Source of the DNA: Allosphingosinicella sp.
GTDB taxonomy: Bacteria > Pseudomonadota > Alphaproteobacteria > Sphingomonadales > Sphingomonadaceae
Length of the DNA: 64,000 bases
Direction: 5' to 3'
NCBI GenBank assembly: GCA_030447665.1
Contig: JAUJOJ010000007.1
Location: forward strand, 92,711 to 156,710
The notes below the pieces were generated by a model that worked only from the letters and a program-made list of their open reading frames with translations, was not told the origin of the DNA and did no database searches. The position numbers and the translations under genes are program-made. Position 1 is the stretch's first letter; every line of letters begins with the position of its first letter. Of the stretch, positions 19,312 to 29,125 are shown piece after piece.

Positions 19312-20391
19312 ATGGATGTCAAAAAGCTCGTGCTACTGATCGGCGCGCTTCTCATAGCGGCGGTCACCGCCGTGATGGCGAAGAACATGTTCACCGGGGC
19401 CAGCGCTCCGGAAGCGTCGGCGACCCCGGTGGTTCCCGCGGGTCCGGAAGTGCTCGTCGCAACGCGCTCGCTCCCCGTCGGCACCATCATCGATGCCGAA
19501 GCGCTGCGCTATCAGCCTTGGCCCCAGGGCCTGGTCCAGCCTGCTTATTACATCAAGGGAAATCCAGGCACGAACCCGTCCGACCTGCTCGGCACGGTCG
19601 TGCGTAACGAGATCACTGCCGGCCAGCCGCTCACCCAGGGCGCGTTGATCAAGCCGGGCGACCGCGGCTTCCTTGCAGCGGCGCTTGGGCCGGGCATGCG
19701 CGCCGTGACCGTGGCGGTCTCCTCGACCAGCAGCGTCGCCGGCTTCGTCTTCCCGGGGGACCGTGTCGATCTCGTCCTCACCCAGGAAGTGCAAGGCGGC
19801 GGCGACGGCGCCCCGCTCAAGGTTTCCGAGACGATCATCCGCAACGCCCGCGTCCTTGCCACCGATCAGCGCACCTCGGCCCAGAATGCCGAGGGCAAGA
19901 CTGAAGTGAAGAGCATTTCGACCGTCACGCTGGAGGCGACTCCGAAGATCGCCGAGAAGATCGCCGTTGCCCAGACGATCGGCCAGCTGTCGCTGTCGCT
20001 GCGCTCGATCGCCGACAATACCGCGGAGCTCGAGCGGGCCATTGCAGCGGGCGAAGTCGAAGTGCCGGAAGGCACCGATCCCAACGCCGAGCGCCGCATG
20101 CTGCTCGCGATCGCCTCGAAGCCGGCCGACAGCAATCCAACCTACACGGTCGGCTCCGATGTCTCGCGCTTTCAGCGCAGCAGCGTCCCCGCCAAGGGCC
20201 GCGACCGGAGCGTCGATGCGGCCAAGTCGATGACCGATGTGATCGGATCGCTCGCAGGCGCCGTGATGGGCCGCCCTGCGCAGCCCGCGCAGCCCGCGCA
20301 GTCGAGCGAAGCTCGCCCCGTCCCGGTGGGACCGGTCGTGCGGGTCGCCCGTGGAAACAATGTCACCGTCGTTCCGGTGGGAGCCAAGTAA
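19312..20391 (+). CDS. cpaB: Flp pilus assembly protein CpaB (RcpC)
   Basis: Periplasmic/inner-membrane protein that helps the CpaC secretin. 359 residues. One N-terminal membrane anchor (LVLLIGALLIAAVTAVMA), then a SAF-type domain (VATRSLPVGTIIDAEALR) and the RcpC/CpaB block RAVTVAVSSTSSVAGFV with FPGDRVDLVLTQE. The ATG at 19,312 has aggagg 11-16 bases upstream. The end joins cpaC without a gap. The C-terminus carries a Gln-Pro-Ala repeat (PAQPAQPAQ). Confidence 0.93.
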   Translation: MDVKKLVLLIGALLIAAVTAVMAKNMFTGASAPEASATPVVPAGPEVLVATRSLPVGTIIDAEALRYQPWPQGLVQPAYYIKGNPGTNPSDLLGTVVRNEITAGQPLTQGALIKPGDRGFLAAALGPGMRAVTVAVSSTSSVAGFVFPGDRVDLVLTQEVQGGGDGAPLKVSETIIRNARVLATDQRTSAQNAEGKTEVKSISTVTLEATPKIAEKIAVAQTIGQLSLSLRSIADNTAELERAIAAGEVEVPEGTDPNAERRMLLAIASKPADSNPTYTVGSDVSRFQRSSVPAKGRDRSVDAAKSMTDVIGSLAGAVMGRPAQPAQPAQSSEARPVPVGPVVRVARGNNVTVVPVGAK

Positions 20392-21951
20392 ATGACTGAA
20401 GGTAAGATCCTCACGCGCGCGATGCTGACGACCACCGTGGCCGCAGTGCTCACCGCGAGCACGGTCGCCGCGCTGCCGAGCGGCGCCGCCGCGCAACCGG
20501 TCGCAGCGACAAGGCCCGCCAATTCGGTGTCTCTGTCCGTCGGAGCCGGCCGCATGGTTCGCCTGGACGGCCCGATGTCGGATCTGTTCGTGGCGAACGA
20601 TGCCATCGCCGACGTTCAGGTCCGGTCTGCCGACCAGATCTACATCTTCGGCAAGGCCGCCGGCGAGACCACGGTCTACGCGACCAACAAGGCCGGCAAG
20701 GTCCTCTATTCCGCCAATGTGCGGGTCGGGAACAATATCGGTTCGCTCGACGAGATGCTTCGCCTCGCAATGCCGGAAGCCCAGGTGCGCGCCACCGCGA
20801 TGAACGGGATGGTGCTCCTCACCGGCACCGTCGCGGCACCGTCCGACGTCGAGGAGGCGACCAGGCTCGTCCAGGCCTATGTCGGCGAAACGACGAAGGT
20901 GATCAGCCGGTTGAAGTCGGCCACGCCGCTGCAGGTGATGCTGCAGGTGAAGATCGCTGAAGTCAGCCGCTCGCTGGCCAAGGATATCGGGGTAAACCTG
21001 CTGACTCGCGACAATAGCGGCGGATTCTTGTTCGGGATCGGCCGCGGCAATCCGGGCACGATCGACACCATCAGGGATTCCTCGGGACTGCCGATCGGCA
21101 CCGGTTTCGGCTTCAACATCAAGGAAAAAGGCACGACCCTTGGATTGGCCGGGCGCCTCTTGGGAGTGGACGTGCTGTCAACGCTCGACCTGGCCCAGAA
21201 CGATGGGCGGGCCACGATCCTGGCGGAGCCGACCCTCACGTCATTGTCGGGCGAAACAGCCAGCTTCCTCGCGGGCGGCGAATTCCCGATCGTCACGGCC
21301 TCGGGCCTCAATGGCAGCTCGGTGGAATTCAAGGAATATGGTGTGAGCCTGGCGTTCACGCCCACCGTGCTCGAAGGCGGCCGCATCTCGATGCGGGTTC
21401 GGCCTGAAGTGTCCGAACTCTCCTCCGCCGGCGCTATCAAGGTCAACGGGCTGGAAATTCCGGCGCTGACCACGCGGCGCACGGAAACCACGGTGGAATT
21501 GGGTTCCGGCCAGAGCATGATGATCGGCGGCCTGCTTCGCAACAGCTCCAGCAACAGCACCGAAAAGGCGCCGTGGCTCGGCGACATTCCCATCCTCGGC
21601 GCACTCTTCCGGTCCAACAGCTTCCGCAAGAACGAGACCGAGCTGGTGATCGTGGTCACGCCTTACCTTGTGAAGCCGGTCAATGCGGGGCAGATCGCGC
21701 TCCCAACGGATGGCTTCCGGCCCGCCAACGATCCGCAGCGCATCCTTCTCGATCAGCAGCATCGCAGCGTCAGCGGCGATCGCCGTCCGCGACCGACGGC
21801 GGTACCGCCGCTGACCGTTGCCCCAGGCATCGGACAGGTGGGAAGCGCAGACATTCCGTTGTCCCCGGCTCGCGCGCCCGTCCAGCGAGCGCAGCAAAAG
21901 GCGGCACTGCCGCAGCGCGGCGCCTCTGCCGCCCCGGGCTTCAGCTTCTAA
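20392..21951 (+). CDS. cpaC: Tad pilus outer-membrane secretin
   Basis: Secretin (RcpA/CpaC) that forms the outer-membrane channel of the Flp pilus. 519 residues with a signal peptide (LTTTVAAVLTASTVAALPSG to AAAQ). A pilus-specific N-terminal domain (SVGAGRMVRLDGPMSDLFVA) is followed by a BON-like block (MNGMVLLTGTVAAPSDVEEA) and the secretin core with ATILAEPTLTSLSGE, FLAGGEFPI and VELGSGQSMMIGGLL. The start is immediately after the cpaB stop and its stop overlaps the cpaD region, so the genes are one operon. Confidence 0.95.
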   Translation: MTEGKILTRAMLTTTVAAVLTASTVAALPSGAAAQPVAATRPANSVSLSVGAGRMVRLDGPMSDLFVANDAIADVQVRSADQIYIFGKAAGETTVYATNKAGKVLYSANVRVGNNIGSLDEMLRLAMPEAQVRATAMNGMVLLTGTVAAPSDVEEATRLVQAYVGETTKVISRLKSATPLQVMLQVKIAEVSRSLAKDIGVNLLTRDNSGGFLFGIGRGNPGTIDTIRDSSGLPIGTGFGFNIKEKGTTLGLAGRLLGVDVLSTLDLAQNDGRATILAEPTLTSLSGETASFLAGGEFPIVTASGLNGSSVEFKEYGVSLAFTPTVLEGGRISMRVRPEVSELSSAGAIKVNGLEIPALTTRRTETTVELGSGQSMMIGGLLRNSSSNSTEKAPWLGDIPILGALFRSNSFRKNETELVIVVTPYLVKPVNAGQIALPTDGFRPANDPQRILLDQQHRSVSGDRRPRPTAVPPLTVAPGIGQVGSADIPLSPARAPVQRAQQKAALPQRGASAAPGFSF

Positions 21952-21983
21952 TGGCCGCGCGCGTTCGAAAGGAAAGCCTGACC

Positions 21984-22640
21984 ATGGCACAGACGAAAAC
22001 CACTGCCCTGATCGCCGCAGCACTCGCTCTGGGAGTGTCCGCTCCGGCCGCGGCGCAGCATCGCTCCAGCTGGAACCCGACACTCGACTCGGTGAAGCAG
22101 CCGGTCGTGCAGCGCACCGACTATGTCATCGACGTCGCGAGCAGCGGCAGCGGCGTTTCCGATCGTGAGCTGCATCGTTTGGTAGAATGGTTCGACTCGC
22201 TGCGGCTCGGCTATGGCGATCGGGTGTCGGTCGATACCGGCAGCTATGACGACGCGCGTGGCCGCCAGGACATTGCCGGGGTCGCCGCCGAATACGGGCT
22301 CCTTCTCAGCCAGGGTGCTCCGATCAGCGCCGGAAGCGTCCAGCCGGGGTCCATCCGGGTGATCGTCAGCCGCTCGATCGCGAGCGTCCCCGGCTGTCCC
22401 GATTGGAGCGAAGCTCCCGAACTCGGGAACCGGTCCACGACGGGCAGCAACTATGGTTGCGCGGTGAACTCGAACCTCGCCGCGATGATCGCCGATCCCG
22501 CAGATCTCGTGCTGGGGCAGTCCGGCTCGGTCGCTGTGGACTCGGCCACGTCCAACAAGGCGGTCGACGCTTACCGGCGGAGAGTTCCCACCGGTTACAG
22601 CGGCGAAGTGAAGTCTGAAACTTCAAAGGGTGGCAAATAA
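21984..22640 (+). CDS. cpaD: Tad pilus assembly protein CpaD
   Basis: 218 residues; the pilus-biogenesis CpaD family. The start at 21,984 gives a clean signal peptide MAQTKTTALIAAALALGV cleaved after PAAAQ, with ggaaag 8 bases upstream; an upstream in-frame ATG at 21,951 overlapping the cpaC stop is less likely. The blocks RTDYVIDVASSGSGVS, DRVSVDT and VPGCPDWSEAP with NYGCAVNSNLAAMIADPADL are typical. Its stop overlaps the cpaE ATG. Confidence 0.88.
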   Translation: MAQTKTTALIAAALALGVSAPAAAQHRSSWNPTLDSVKQPVVQRTDYVIDVASSGSGVSDRELHRLVEWFDSLRLGYGDRVSVDTGSYDDARGRQDIAGVAAEYGLLLSQGAPISAGSVQPGSIRVIVSRSIASVPGCPDWSEAPELGNRSTTGSNYGCAVNSNLAAMIADPADLVLGQSGSVAVDSATSNKAVDAYRRRVPTGYSGEVKSETSKGGK

Positions 22641-23932
22641 TGAATGCGCCGTTCAATCCCGCGCGCGGAGCCGCGTTGCGCGATCCCTTCTCAGCCTTCG
22701 TCTGCGACGAAGCCACGGCCGAGCTGCTGCGCCCGGTCGCAGTCGAGCATGGCTGGGCACCTGAGAAGGTCAACAAGGGCGGGCTTCGCAACGCGGTGCA
22801 ATCGCTTTCCGTGTCCGCCAGCCCGAACATCCTGTTCGTGGATCTTTCCGAATCGGGCGACCCGCTCAACGACATCAACGCCCTGGCCGAGGTATGCGAG
22901 CCTGGAACCGTCGTGATTGCGGCAGGCCAGGTCAACGATGTGCGCCTCTACCGCGATCTGGTCGCCAGCGGCATCCAGGATTATCTGCTCAAGCCATTTT
23001 CCGCGGAGCAGCTGCGCGACGCATTCGCCAACGCCCAGCTGACCATTTCCGGGCCGCGCGTGAACGAGCCCTCCTCGGAGCGGCCGCACGTGCTTGCCAC
23101 GGTGATCGGCGTTCGCGGCGGCGTGGGGGCATCGACGATCGCAACGTCCGTCGCCTGGCTGATGGGCGACAAGGCCGGCCGTTCGACGGCGCTCCTGGAT
23201 CTGGACGTGCACTTCGGAACCGGAGCGCTTGGGCTCGACCTGGAGCCCGGCCGCGGCCTCACCGACGCGATCGAGAATCCAAGCCGCATCGACGGTCTTT
23301 TCATCGAGCGCGCAATGGTGCGGGCGAATGAGAAGCTTTGCGTTCTTTCTGCCGAAGCTCCGATCAACCAGCCGATGCTCACCGATGGTTCGGCCTACTT
23401 CCAGCTGCAGGAGGAGATGCGCGCCGCGTTCGAAACGACGGTGCTCGATCTGCCTCGCTCGATGCTGGTTCAGCATCCGCACCTCGTTCATGATGCGCAT
23501 GTCTGCATCATCGTCGTGGAGCTGACGCTTGCCGCCACGCGCGACGCCATCCGCATCCTGTCGTGGCTCAAGGCCAATGCTCCGCAGTCGAAGGTGATCG
23601 TCGTCGCCAATCGCGTGACCAGCGGCATGCAGGAAATCAGCCGGAAGGACTTCGAGAAGTCGATCGAACGGCAGATCGACGTGATCATCCCGTTCGACCC
23701 CAAGGCAGCCGCTCAAGCCGCCAAGCTGGGCCAGCCGATCGCCAAAGCAGGGAAGAACATGAAGATCACGCAGCCGCTGACGCAGATCGTGACGATGACG
23801 GTCGCAGCTGTCGATGGCAGCGAGGACAGCACCAGTTCCACTGCGACGGCGGGCGGATCGCTGCTCGGCAAGTTCGGGAATCTCAAGGGGCTGATGGCCA
23901 AGAAGCCGAAGTCCGACAAGGCAACGGCCTGA
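22640..23932 (+). CDS. cpaE: Pilus localisation ATPase-like protein CpaE/TadZ
   Basis: 430 residues. An N-terminal receiver-like domain without a proper phosphoacceptor (ILFVDLSESGDPLNDI to QDYLLKPF) is followed by a MinD/ParA-type ATPase with a deviant Walker A GVRGGVGASTIATSVAW and TALLDLDVHFGTGALGLDL. CpaE/TadZ positions the Tad machine at the pole. The ATG overlaps the cpaD stop by one base. Next should come the CpaF secretion ATPase, but the gene is followed after 55 bases by tadB. Confidence 0.92.
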   Translation: MNAPFNPARGAALRDPFSAFVCDEATAELLRPVAVEHGWAPEKVNKGGLRNAVQSLSVSASPNILFVDLSESGDPLNDINALAEVCEPGTVVIAAGQVNDVRLYRDLVASGIQDYLLKPFSAEQLRDAFANAQLTISGPRVNEPSSERPHVLATVIGVRGGVGASTIATSVAWLMGDKAGRSTALLDLDVHFGTGALGLDLEPGRGLTDAIENPSRIDGLFIERAMVRANEKLCVLSAEAPINQPMLTDGSAYFQLQEEMRAAFETTVLDLPRSMLVQHPHLVHDAHVCIIVVELTLAATRDAIRILSWLKANAPQSKVIVVANRVTSGMQEISRKDFEKSIERQIDVIIPFDPKAAAQAAKLGQPIAKAGKNMKITQPLTQIVTMTVAAVDGSEDSTSSTATAGGSLLGKFGNLKGLMAKKPKSDKATA

Positions 23933-23987
23933 GCTTTGGGCCGCCGTGCCGTGCGGCTGGAATGACATTTAAGGGGCTGGGTTGCTG

Positions 23988-24956
23988 ATGTTCGAGATGA
24001 TCATGCTCATTGCTGGGATGCTCGGCGTGCTTGGGCTGGTCTATGTCGGCATGTCCGGCCCATCGGCGACAAAGGCCCAGTCGCGCCGGCTGGAGGGCCT
24101 GCGCGAGCGGCATAGCAAATCGGCTGATGTCGCGGCTCAGGCGCAGCTGAAGCGCATTCTCGCCAACCGCGAAACCCGGATGGACGGGTTCGCTCAACGC
24201 TTCCTGCCCAATCCCGCTTTGCTGCGCGAGAGGATCGAGCGAACGGGCAAGCCCTGGTCCCTCGGACAATATTTGCTGGCATCGGTCGGCCTTGCGGTCG
24301 CGGTGGGCCTGGTGCTGGCGTTGAAGGGAATGCCGGTCATGCTGGCCATCGCGCTCGGCTTGTTCGCCGGAGTTGCCCTTCCCCATTTCACGGTCAGCCG
24401 GCTGATCGTGCGGCGGATCGCACAATTCAACGCCCGCTTCCCCGACGCGATCGAGCTGATGGTTCGCGGCCTCCGATCCGGCCTGCCGATCTCCGAAACG
24501 ATGGGAGTCGTGGCGACCGAGGTTCCGGGACCGATTTCGGTCGAGTTCCAGAACGTCGTCGACAAGATGAAGATCGGACGCACCATGGAGGCGGCGCTGC
24601 AGGAAGGCGCCGACCGGATCGGCACGCCCGAATTCCAGTTCTTCGTGATCACCCTGGCGATCCAGCGTGAAACCGGCGGCAATCTGGCCGAGACGCTGGC
24701 TAACCTCGCGGACGTGCTGAGGAAGCGCGCCCAGATGAAGCTCAAGATCAAGGCGATGTCATCCGAATCCAAAGCTTCGGCTTACATCGTGGGCGCGCTG
24801 CCGTTCATCGTCTTCGGGCTCATCTGGTTCATCAACGGCGATTACATGCAGGGCTTCTTCACCGATACGCGGCTGATGATCGCGGGCGGCGGCGGTCTGC
24901 TTTGGATGGGCATCGGGGTCGCCATCATGGCCAAGATGGTCCGGTTCGAAATTTGA
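23988..24956 (+). CDS. tadB: Tad pilus inner-membrane platform protein TadB (T2SSF)
   Basis: Type II secretion F-like platform protein, 322 residues. An N-terminal helix (MIMLIAGMLGVLGLVYVGM), a pair of helices (ASVGLAVAVGLVLAL, VMLAIALGLFAGVAL), the T2SSF domain (FNARFPDAIELMVRGLRSGL, ETGGNLAETLANLADVLRKR) and C-terminal helices (YIVGALPFIVFGLIWFING, LLWMGIGVAIMAKM). ATG at 23,988 with aagggg 8-13 bases upstream. TadB works with TadC and the CpaF ATPase, and the latter is absent here. Confidence 0.93.
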   Translation: MFEMIMLIAGMLGVLGLVYVGMSGPSATKAQSRRLEGLRERHSKSADVAAQAQLKRILANRETRMDGFAQRFLPNPALLRERIERTGKPWSLGQYLLASVGLAVAVGLVLALKGMPVMLAIALGLFAGVALPHFTVSRLIVRRIAQFNARFPDAIELMVRGLRSGLPISETMGVVATEVPGPISVEFQNVVDKMKIGRTMEAALQEGADRIGTPEFQFFVITLAIQRETGGNLAETLANLADVLRKRAQMKLKIKAMSSESKASAYIVGALPFIVFGLIWFINGDYMQGFFTDTRLMIAGGGGLLWMGIGVAIMAKMVRFEI

Positions 24957-24976
24957 GCGTGGAGGCAAACTAGATC

Positions 24977-25972
24977 ATGGCACCTGCGAGCGGGCCGACG
25001 ATCATGGGTATCGACATGGTGATGGTGGCTTCCGGCCTGACGGCGGTGGCGACCCTGGCCGTGCTCGTCGCCATCTATGCGGCGACGACCGTCCACGACC
25101 CGATGGCCAAGCGCGTCAAGGCGCTGAACGAACGGCGCGAACAGCTGAAGGCCGGCATCGTCGCCTCCACATCGCGCCGGCGCAAGAAGATCAGCAACAA
25201 GAACGAGGCCGCCGACAAGGTCCGGACCGTCCTCGGATCGATGCGGATGCTCCAGGACGAGCAGGTCGAGAAGGCCCAGAAGAAGCTGATGCAGGCCGGC
25301 GTCCGTTCCAAGGACCTTGCCTTCGTCGTTATTTTCGCGCGCTTCGTGCTGCCGGTGGTGGTCGGCGTCATCGTCATCACCGGCGTCTATGTGCTCGACT
25401 GGTTTCCCGACTGGGGCGCGTTCAAGAAATACGGCCTGGTCGCTGCTTCTCTGATCGGCGCGTACAAGGCTCCCGATCTCTATCTCAAGAACCGCATCAC
25501 CAAACGCAGCCATGCGATCCGCAAGGGTTTGCCCGACGCGCTCGACCTGCTCGTCATTTGCGCCGAGGCCGGGCTCACCGTCGATGCCGCGTTCAATCGC
25601 GTCGCTCGCGAGCTCGGCAAGGCCTATCCGGAGCTGGGCGACGAATTCGCCCTCACCTCGATCGAGCTCGGCTTCCTCACCGACCGGCGCCAGGCGTTCG
25701 AGAATCTCGCCGCCCGCATCGACCTCGATTCGGTCCGCGGCGTCGTCACGACGATGATCCAGACCGAGAAATACGGCACTCCGCTGGCCAGCGCCCTGCG
25801 CGTGCTGTCGGCCGAGTTCCGCAACGAGCGCATGATGCGCGCCGAGGAAAAAGCGGCGCGGCTGCCGGCGATCATGACGGTGCCGCTGATCCTGTTCATC
25901 CTGCCGACCTTGTTCATCGTCATTCTCGGCCCCGCTTCCTGCCGGATCTCCGACAATCTGATGACCAGCTGA
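24977..25972 (+). CDS. tadC: Tad pilus inner-membrane platform protein TadC (T2SSF)
   Basis: 331 residues, second T2SSF platform protein. N-terminal helix (VASGLTAVATLAVLVAIYAA), middle pair (FVVIFARFVLPVVVGVIVIT), domain motifs HAIRKGLPDALDLLVICAEAG and TEKYGTPLASALRVLSAEF, and a C-terminal helix (VPLILFILPTLFIVILG). Starts 20 bases after tadB. Last gene of the cluster, followed by a strong hairpin. Confidence 0.94.
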   Translation: MAPASGPTIMGIDMVMVASGLTAVATLAVLVAIYAATTVHDPMAKRVKALNERREQLKAGIVASTSRRRKKISNKNEAADKVRTVLGSMRMLQDEQVEKAQKKLMQAGVRSKDLAFVVIFARFVLPVVVGVIVITGVYVLDWFPDWGAFKKYGLVAASLIGAYKAPDLYLKNRITKRSHAIRKGLPDALDLLVICAEAGLTVDAAFNRVARELGKAYPELGDEFALTSIELGFLTDRRQAFENLAARIDLDSVRGVVTTMIQTEKYGTPLASALRVLSAEFRNERMMRAEEKAARLPAIMTVPLILFILPTLFIVILGPASCRISDNLMTS

Positions 25973-25984
25973 GGCAAGGGCCGT

Positions 25985-26018
25985 CTTCAGCCGAAGCGCT
26001 TTCGCGCTCCGGCTGAAG
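25985..26018 (+). terminator. Intrinsic-type hairpin after tadC
   Basis: cttcagccg (25,985-25,993) pairs with cggctgaag (26,010-26,018), and inside it agcgc pairs with gcgct around a tttc loop, one mismatch between the two stems. It stands 13 bases after the tadC stop. No T run follows, as often in GC-rich genomes. Confidence 0.7.
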
Positions 26019-26111
26019 GTGTGAACCAGGCCTCCGGGTTCATGGCAGAGCGCGGACGGAACCGGCGGCGCTGCCGCTCATTATCCAGCCGAAACGTCCT
26101 TGCACGGGAGA

Positions 26112-26330
26112 ATGGCTGTGACCCCCTTCACCATGGATCAGTGGGTGATCCTGATCCTCGTCTTCCTGCTCGGCCTGCTGATCGGCATGTGGCTGACCGC
26201 GGGCGGCAAGTGGAAGCGGCGCTATCGGGAGGAAGTCACCCGCCGCGAGGCGCTCGAACGCGAGTACAAGCACCGCGAGGCCACCGACATCGCCGCCCGC
26301 GCACAGACGGATTCAGCACGCCCGCTCTGA
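26112..26330 (+). CDS. Small single-pass membrane protein
   Basis: About 72 residues. One membrane helix near the N-terminus ([18 protein letters not shown]) followed by a basic, helical tail ([19 protein letters not shown]) likely in the cytoplasm and able to form a short coiled coil. No known family recognised. The ATG at 26,112 has gggag just upstream; an alternative ATG at 26,133 (MDQWVIL) also works. Alone between the Tad cluster and ppdK, convergent with ppdK. Confidence 0.65.
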   Translation: MAVTPFTMDQWVILILVFLLGLLIGMWLTAGGKWKRRYREEVTRREALEREYKHREATDIAARAQTDSARPL

Positions 26331-26357
26331 TCGGCCGCCCCGCAAACCTGGAAACGC

Positions 26358-26385
26358 TCGGCGGAAGCGCAGGCGCTTCCAGCCG
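26358..26385. terminator. Hairpin between convergent genes
   Basis: ggaagcgc (26,363-26,370) and gcgcttcc (26,373-26,380) form a perfect 8-bp stem, extended by ggc/gcc-type pairs outside. It lies between the end of the small membrane protein gene and the end of ppdK and can serve both strands. The same ggaagcgc/gcgcttcc core recurs at 42,305-42,323. Confidence 0.65.
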
Positions 26386-26391
26386 ATCCGA

Positions 26392-29125
26392 TCAGACCTT
26401 GAGCGCCGCCTGCGCCGCCGCGAGCCTGGCGATCGGAACGCGGTAGGGCGAGGCCGAGACATAATCGAGACCGGTCGCCTCGCAAAAGGCGATCGAGCTC
26501 GATCGCCGCCATGCTCGCCGCAGATGCCGAGCTTGAGGCCCGCCTTGCTGCCCCTGCCCCGCCCGCCGCGATGCGGATCAACTCGCCCACACCTTCGACG
26601 TCGAGGCTGACGAACGGATCGCGGGCGTAGATGCCCTTCTCGACATAGGTGGTGAGGAAGTGGCCGGCATCGTCGCGGCTGACGCCGAGGGCGGTTTGGG
26701 TAAGATCGTTGGTTCCGAAGCTGAAGAACTGCGCTTCCTCGGCAATGCTGGCGGCCATCAAAGCGGCGCGAGGCAATTCGATCATGGTCCCGACAAGATA
26801 GTCGATCGTGCTGCCGAGCTCTTCGAACACCTCGGCCGCGGTGCGATCGATCAGCTGGCGGATGATCTGGAGCTCGGCCCTGGTCGCGACCAGCGGGACC
26901 ATCACTTCGGGGATCGGGGCGGCGCTGCTCTTGGCGACCGCCACCGCGGCTTCGAAGATCGCGCGGGCCTGCATCTCGTAAATTTCGGGGTAGGTGATGC
27001 CGAGGCGGCAGCCGCGATGGCCGAGCATCGGATTGAACTCGTGGAGCTCCCCGCCCTGCGCTTCAGGACATCGACCGTCGTGCCCGCCGCCCAGGCGACC
27101 TCGGCGAACTCCTCCTCGCTATGCGGCAGGAATTCGTGGAGCGGCGGATCGAGCAGGCGGATGGTGACGGGGAGCCCGGCCATGATCCGAAAGATCCTCG
27201 AAGTCGCCGCGCTGGGCGGGGAGGAGCTTGGCGAGGCGCGGCGCGGCGGCCTTTCTCGGTTTCGGCAAGGATCATCTGGCGAACGTTCGTGATCCGCTCG
27301 GCGTCGAAGAACATATGCTCGGTGCGGCAAAGGCCGATGCCCTCCGCGCCGAATTCGCGGGCGCGTGCAGTCGTTCGGCGTTTCCGCATTGGTGCGGACA
27401 CGCAGGCGCCGGACCTTGTCCGCCCAGACCATCAGCGTGCCGAAGTCGCCGACCAGCTCCGGCTGGATCGTCGGCACGGAGCCGAGCATCACTTCTCCGG
27501 TCGAGCCGTCGATGGTGATCGTCTGGTCCTCGCGCACCTCGACATTGCCGACGCGCATGAGCTTGGCCTTGTAATCGATTGATATTCCGCCGGCACCGCT
27601 GACGCAGGGGCGGCCCATTCCGCGTGCGACGACGGCGGCGTGGCTGGTCATGCCGCCGCGTGCGGTGAGGATCCCCTGCGCCGCGTGCATGCCGTGAATA
27701 TCCTCCGGCGAGGTCTCGGTGCGGACCAGGATCACCTTCTCGCCCAAAGCCGCGTAACGCTCGGCGGTGTCGGCATCGAACACCGCCTGGCCGCACGCCG
27801 CGCCCGGAGATGCCGGAAGGCCCTTGGCGATCACCTGGCGCGGAGCCGAGGGATCGAGCGTCGGGTGAAGAAGCTGGTCGAGCGCCGACGGATCGACACG
27901 GAGCACCGCTTCCTCCTCGGTGATCAGGCCCTCGCGCGCCATGTCGACCGCGATCTTCAATGCGGCCTTGGCCGTACGCTTGCCCGCGCGGGTCTGCAGC
28001 ATCCAGAGCTTGCCGCGTTCGACGGTGAACTCGATGTCCTGCATGTCGCGATAATGGTTCTCGAGGAGGTCGAAGACGCGCGCGAGCTCGGCATAGACCT
28101 CCGGCAATGCCTCTTCCATCGAAGGCGCGCGGGCCCCTGCGCGCTCGCGCGCCGCACGCGTCAGATATTGCGGCGTCCGGATCCCGGCGACAACGTCCTC
28201 GCCCTGCGCATTGATCAGATACTCGCCGTAATAAGCGCGCTCGCCGACCGAAGGATCGCGGGTGAAGGCAACGCCGGTGGCCGATGTCTCGCCCATATTC
28301 CCGAACACCATCGCCTGGACGTTGACCGCGGTGCCCCAGTCTCCGGGAATAAAGTTGAGGCGGCGATAGACCTTGGCCCGCTCCGACTGCCAGGAGCCGA
28401 ACACCGCGCCGACGGCCCCAGAGCTGTTCGTGCACGTCCTGCGGGAAGCCGCGGCCCCACAGCTCCTCGACCAGTTCCTTGTAGGCGCGGACCAGGCGGC
28501 GCCAGTCTTCGGCATCGAGATCGGTGTCGAGGTGGACGCCCTTATCCTCCTTGGCGATCTCGAGCGCTTCCTCGAAGCGGCCGTGATCGAGGCCGAGGAC
28601 CACGTCCGAATACATCTGGATGAAGCGGCGGTAGCTGTCCCAGGCGAAACGCGCGTCGCCGGAAACCGCTGCGAGGCCCGCCACCGTCTCGTCGTTGAGG
28701 CCGAGGTTGAGGACCGTGTCCATCATGCCCGGCATCGAAGCGCGGGCGCCGGATCGGACGGAGACGAGCAGCGGGTCCGACGCGTCACCGAAGCGCTTAC
28801 CGGTGATACTCTCGATGTGGGCGATGCCGTCAGCGGCTTCGCCGCGCAGACTCTCGGGAAAGCGCTCCCCTTCTTCGTAGTAGCGGGTGCACATCCCGGT
28901 CGAAATGGTGAAGCCGGGCGGGACCGGCAGTCCGATCGACGCCATTTCGGCAAGGTTCGCACCCTTGCCGCCGAGGAGGCTCTTGTCCCCCTTGCCGCCG
29001 TCCGAGACGCCGCCGCCGAAGCGGTAGACGTAGCGGGTCGTTTCAGTGCCGCTGTTCAAAGCTCGAGCCCCGCATATGGCACGACCGGCACGTGGAATCG
29101 CGGAGGATCCTCCTTCATCGCTCAA
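26392..29125 (-). CDS. ppdK: Pyruvate, phosphate dikinase, broken by several frameshifts
   Basis: PPDK interconverts pyruvate+ATP+Pi and PEP+AMP+PPi. The whole protein can be read in order: [20 protein letters not shown] (nucleotide-binding start), [50 protein letters not shown] (catalytic His), [23 protein letters not shown] and [12 protein letters not shown], ending in [16 protein letters not shown]. Frame breaks lie near 28,430, 27,370, 27,265, 27,060, 26,570 and 26,500, six in 2.7 kb, so about 900 residues, the normal length, would result if all were repaired. The conserved C-terminal Cys block (ICGEHGG) is split by the last breaks. Start is uncertain: no ATG precedes YVYRFGGG, and TTG at 29,125 or nearer is used here. 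Its start overlaps the glyS stop. Confidence 0.9.
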
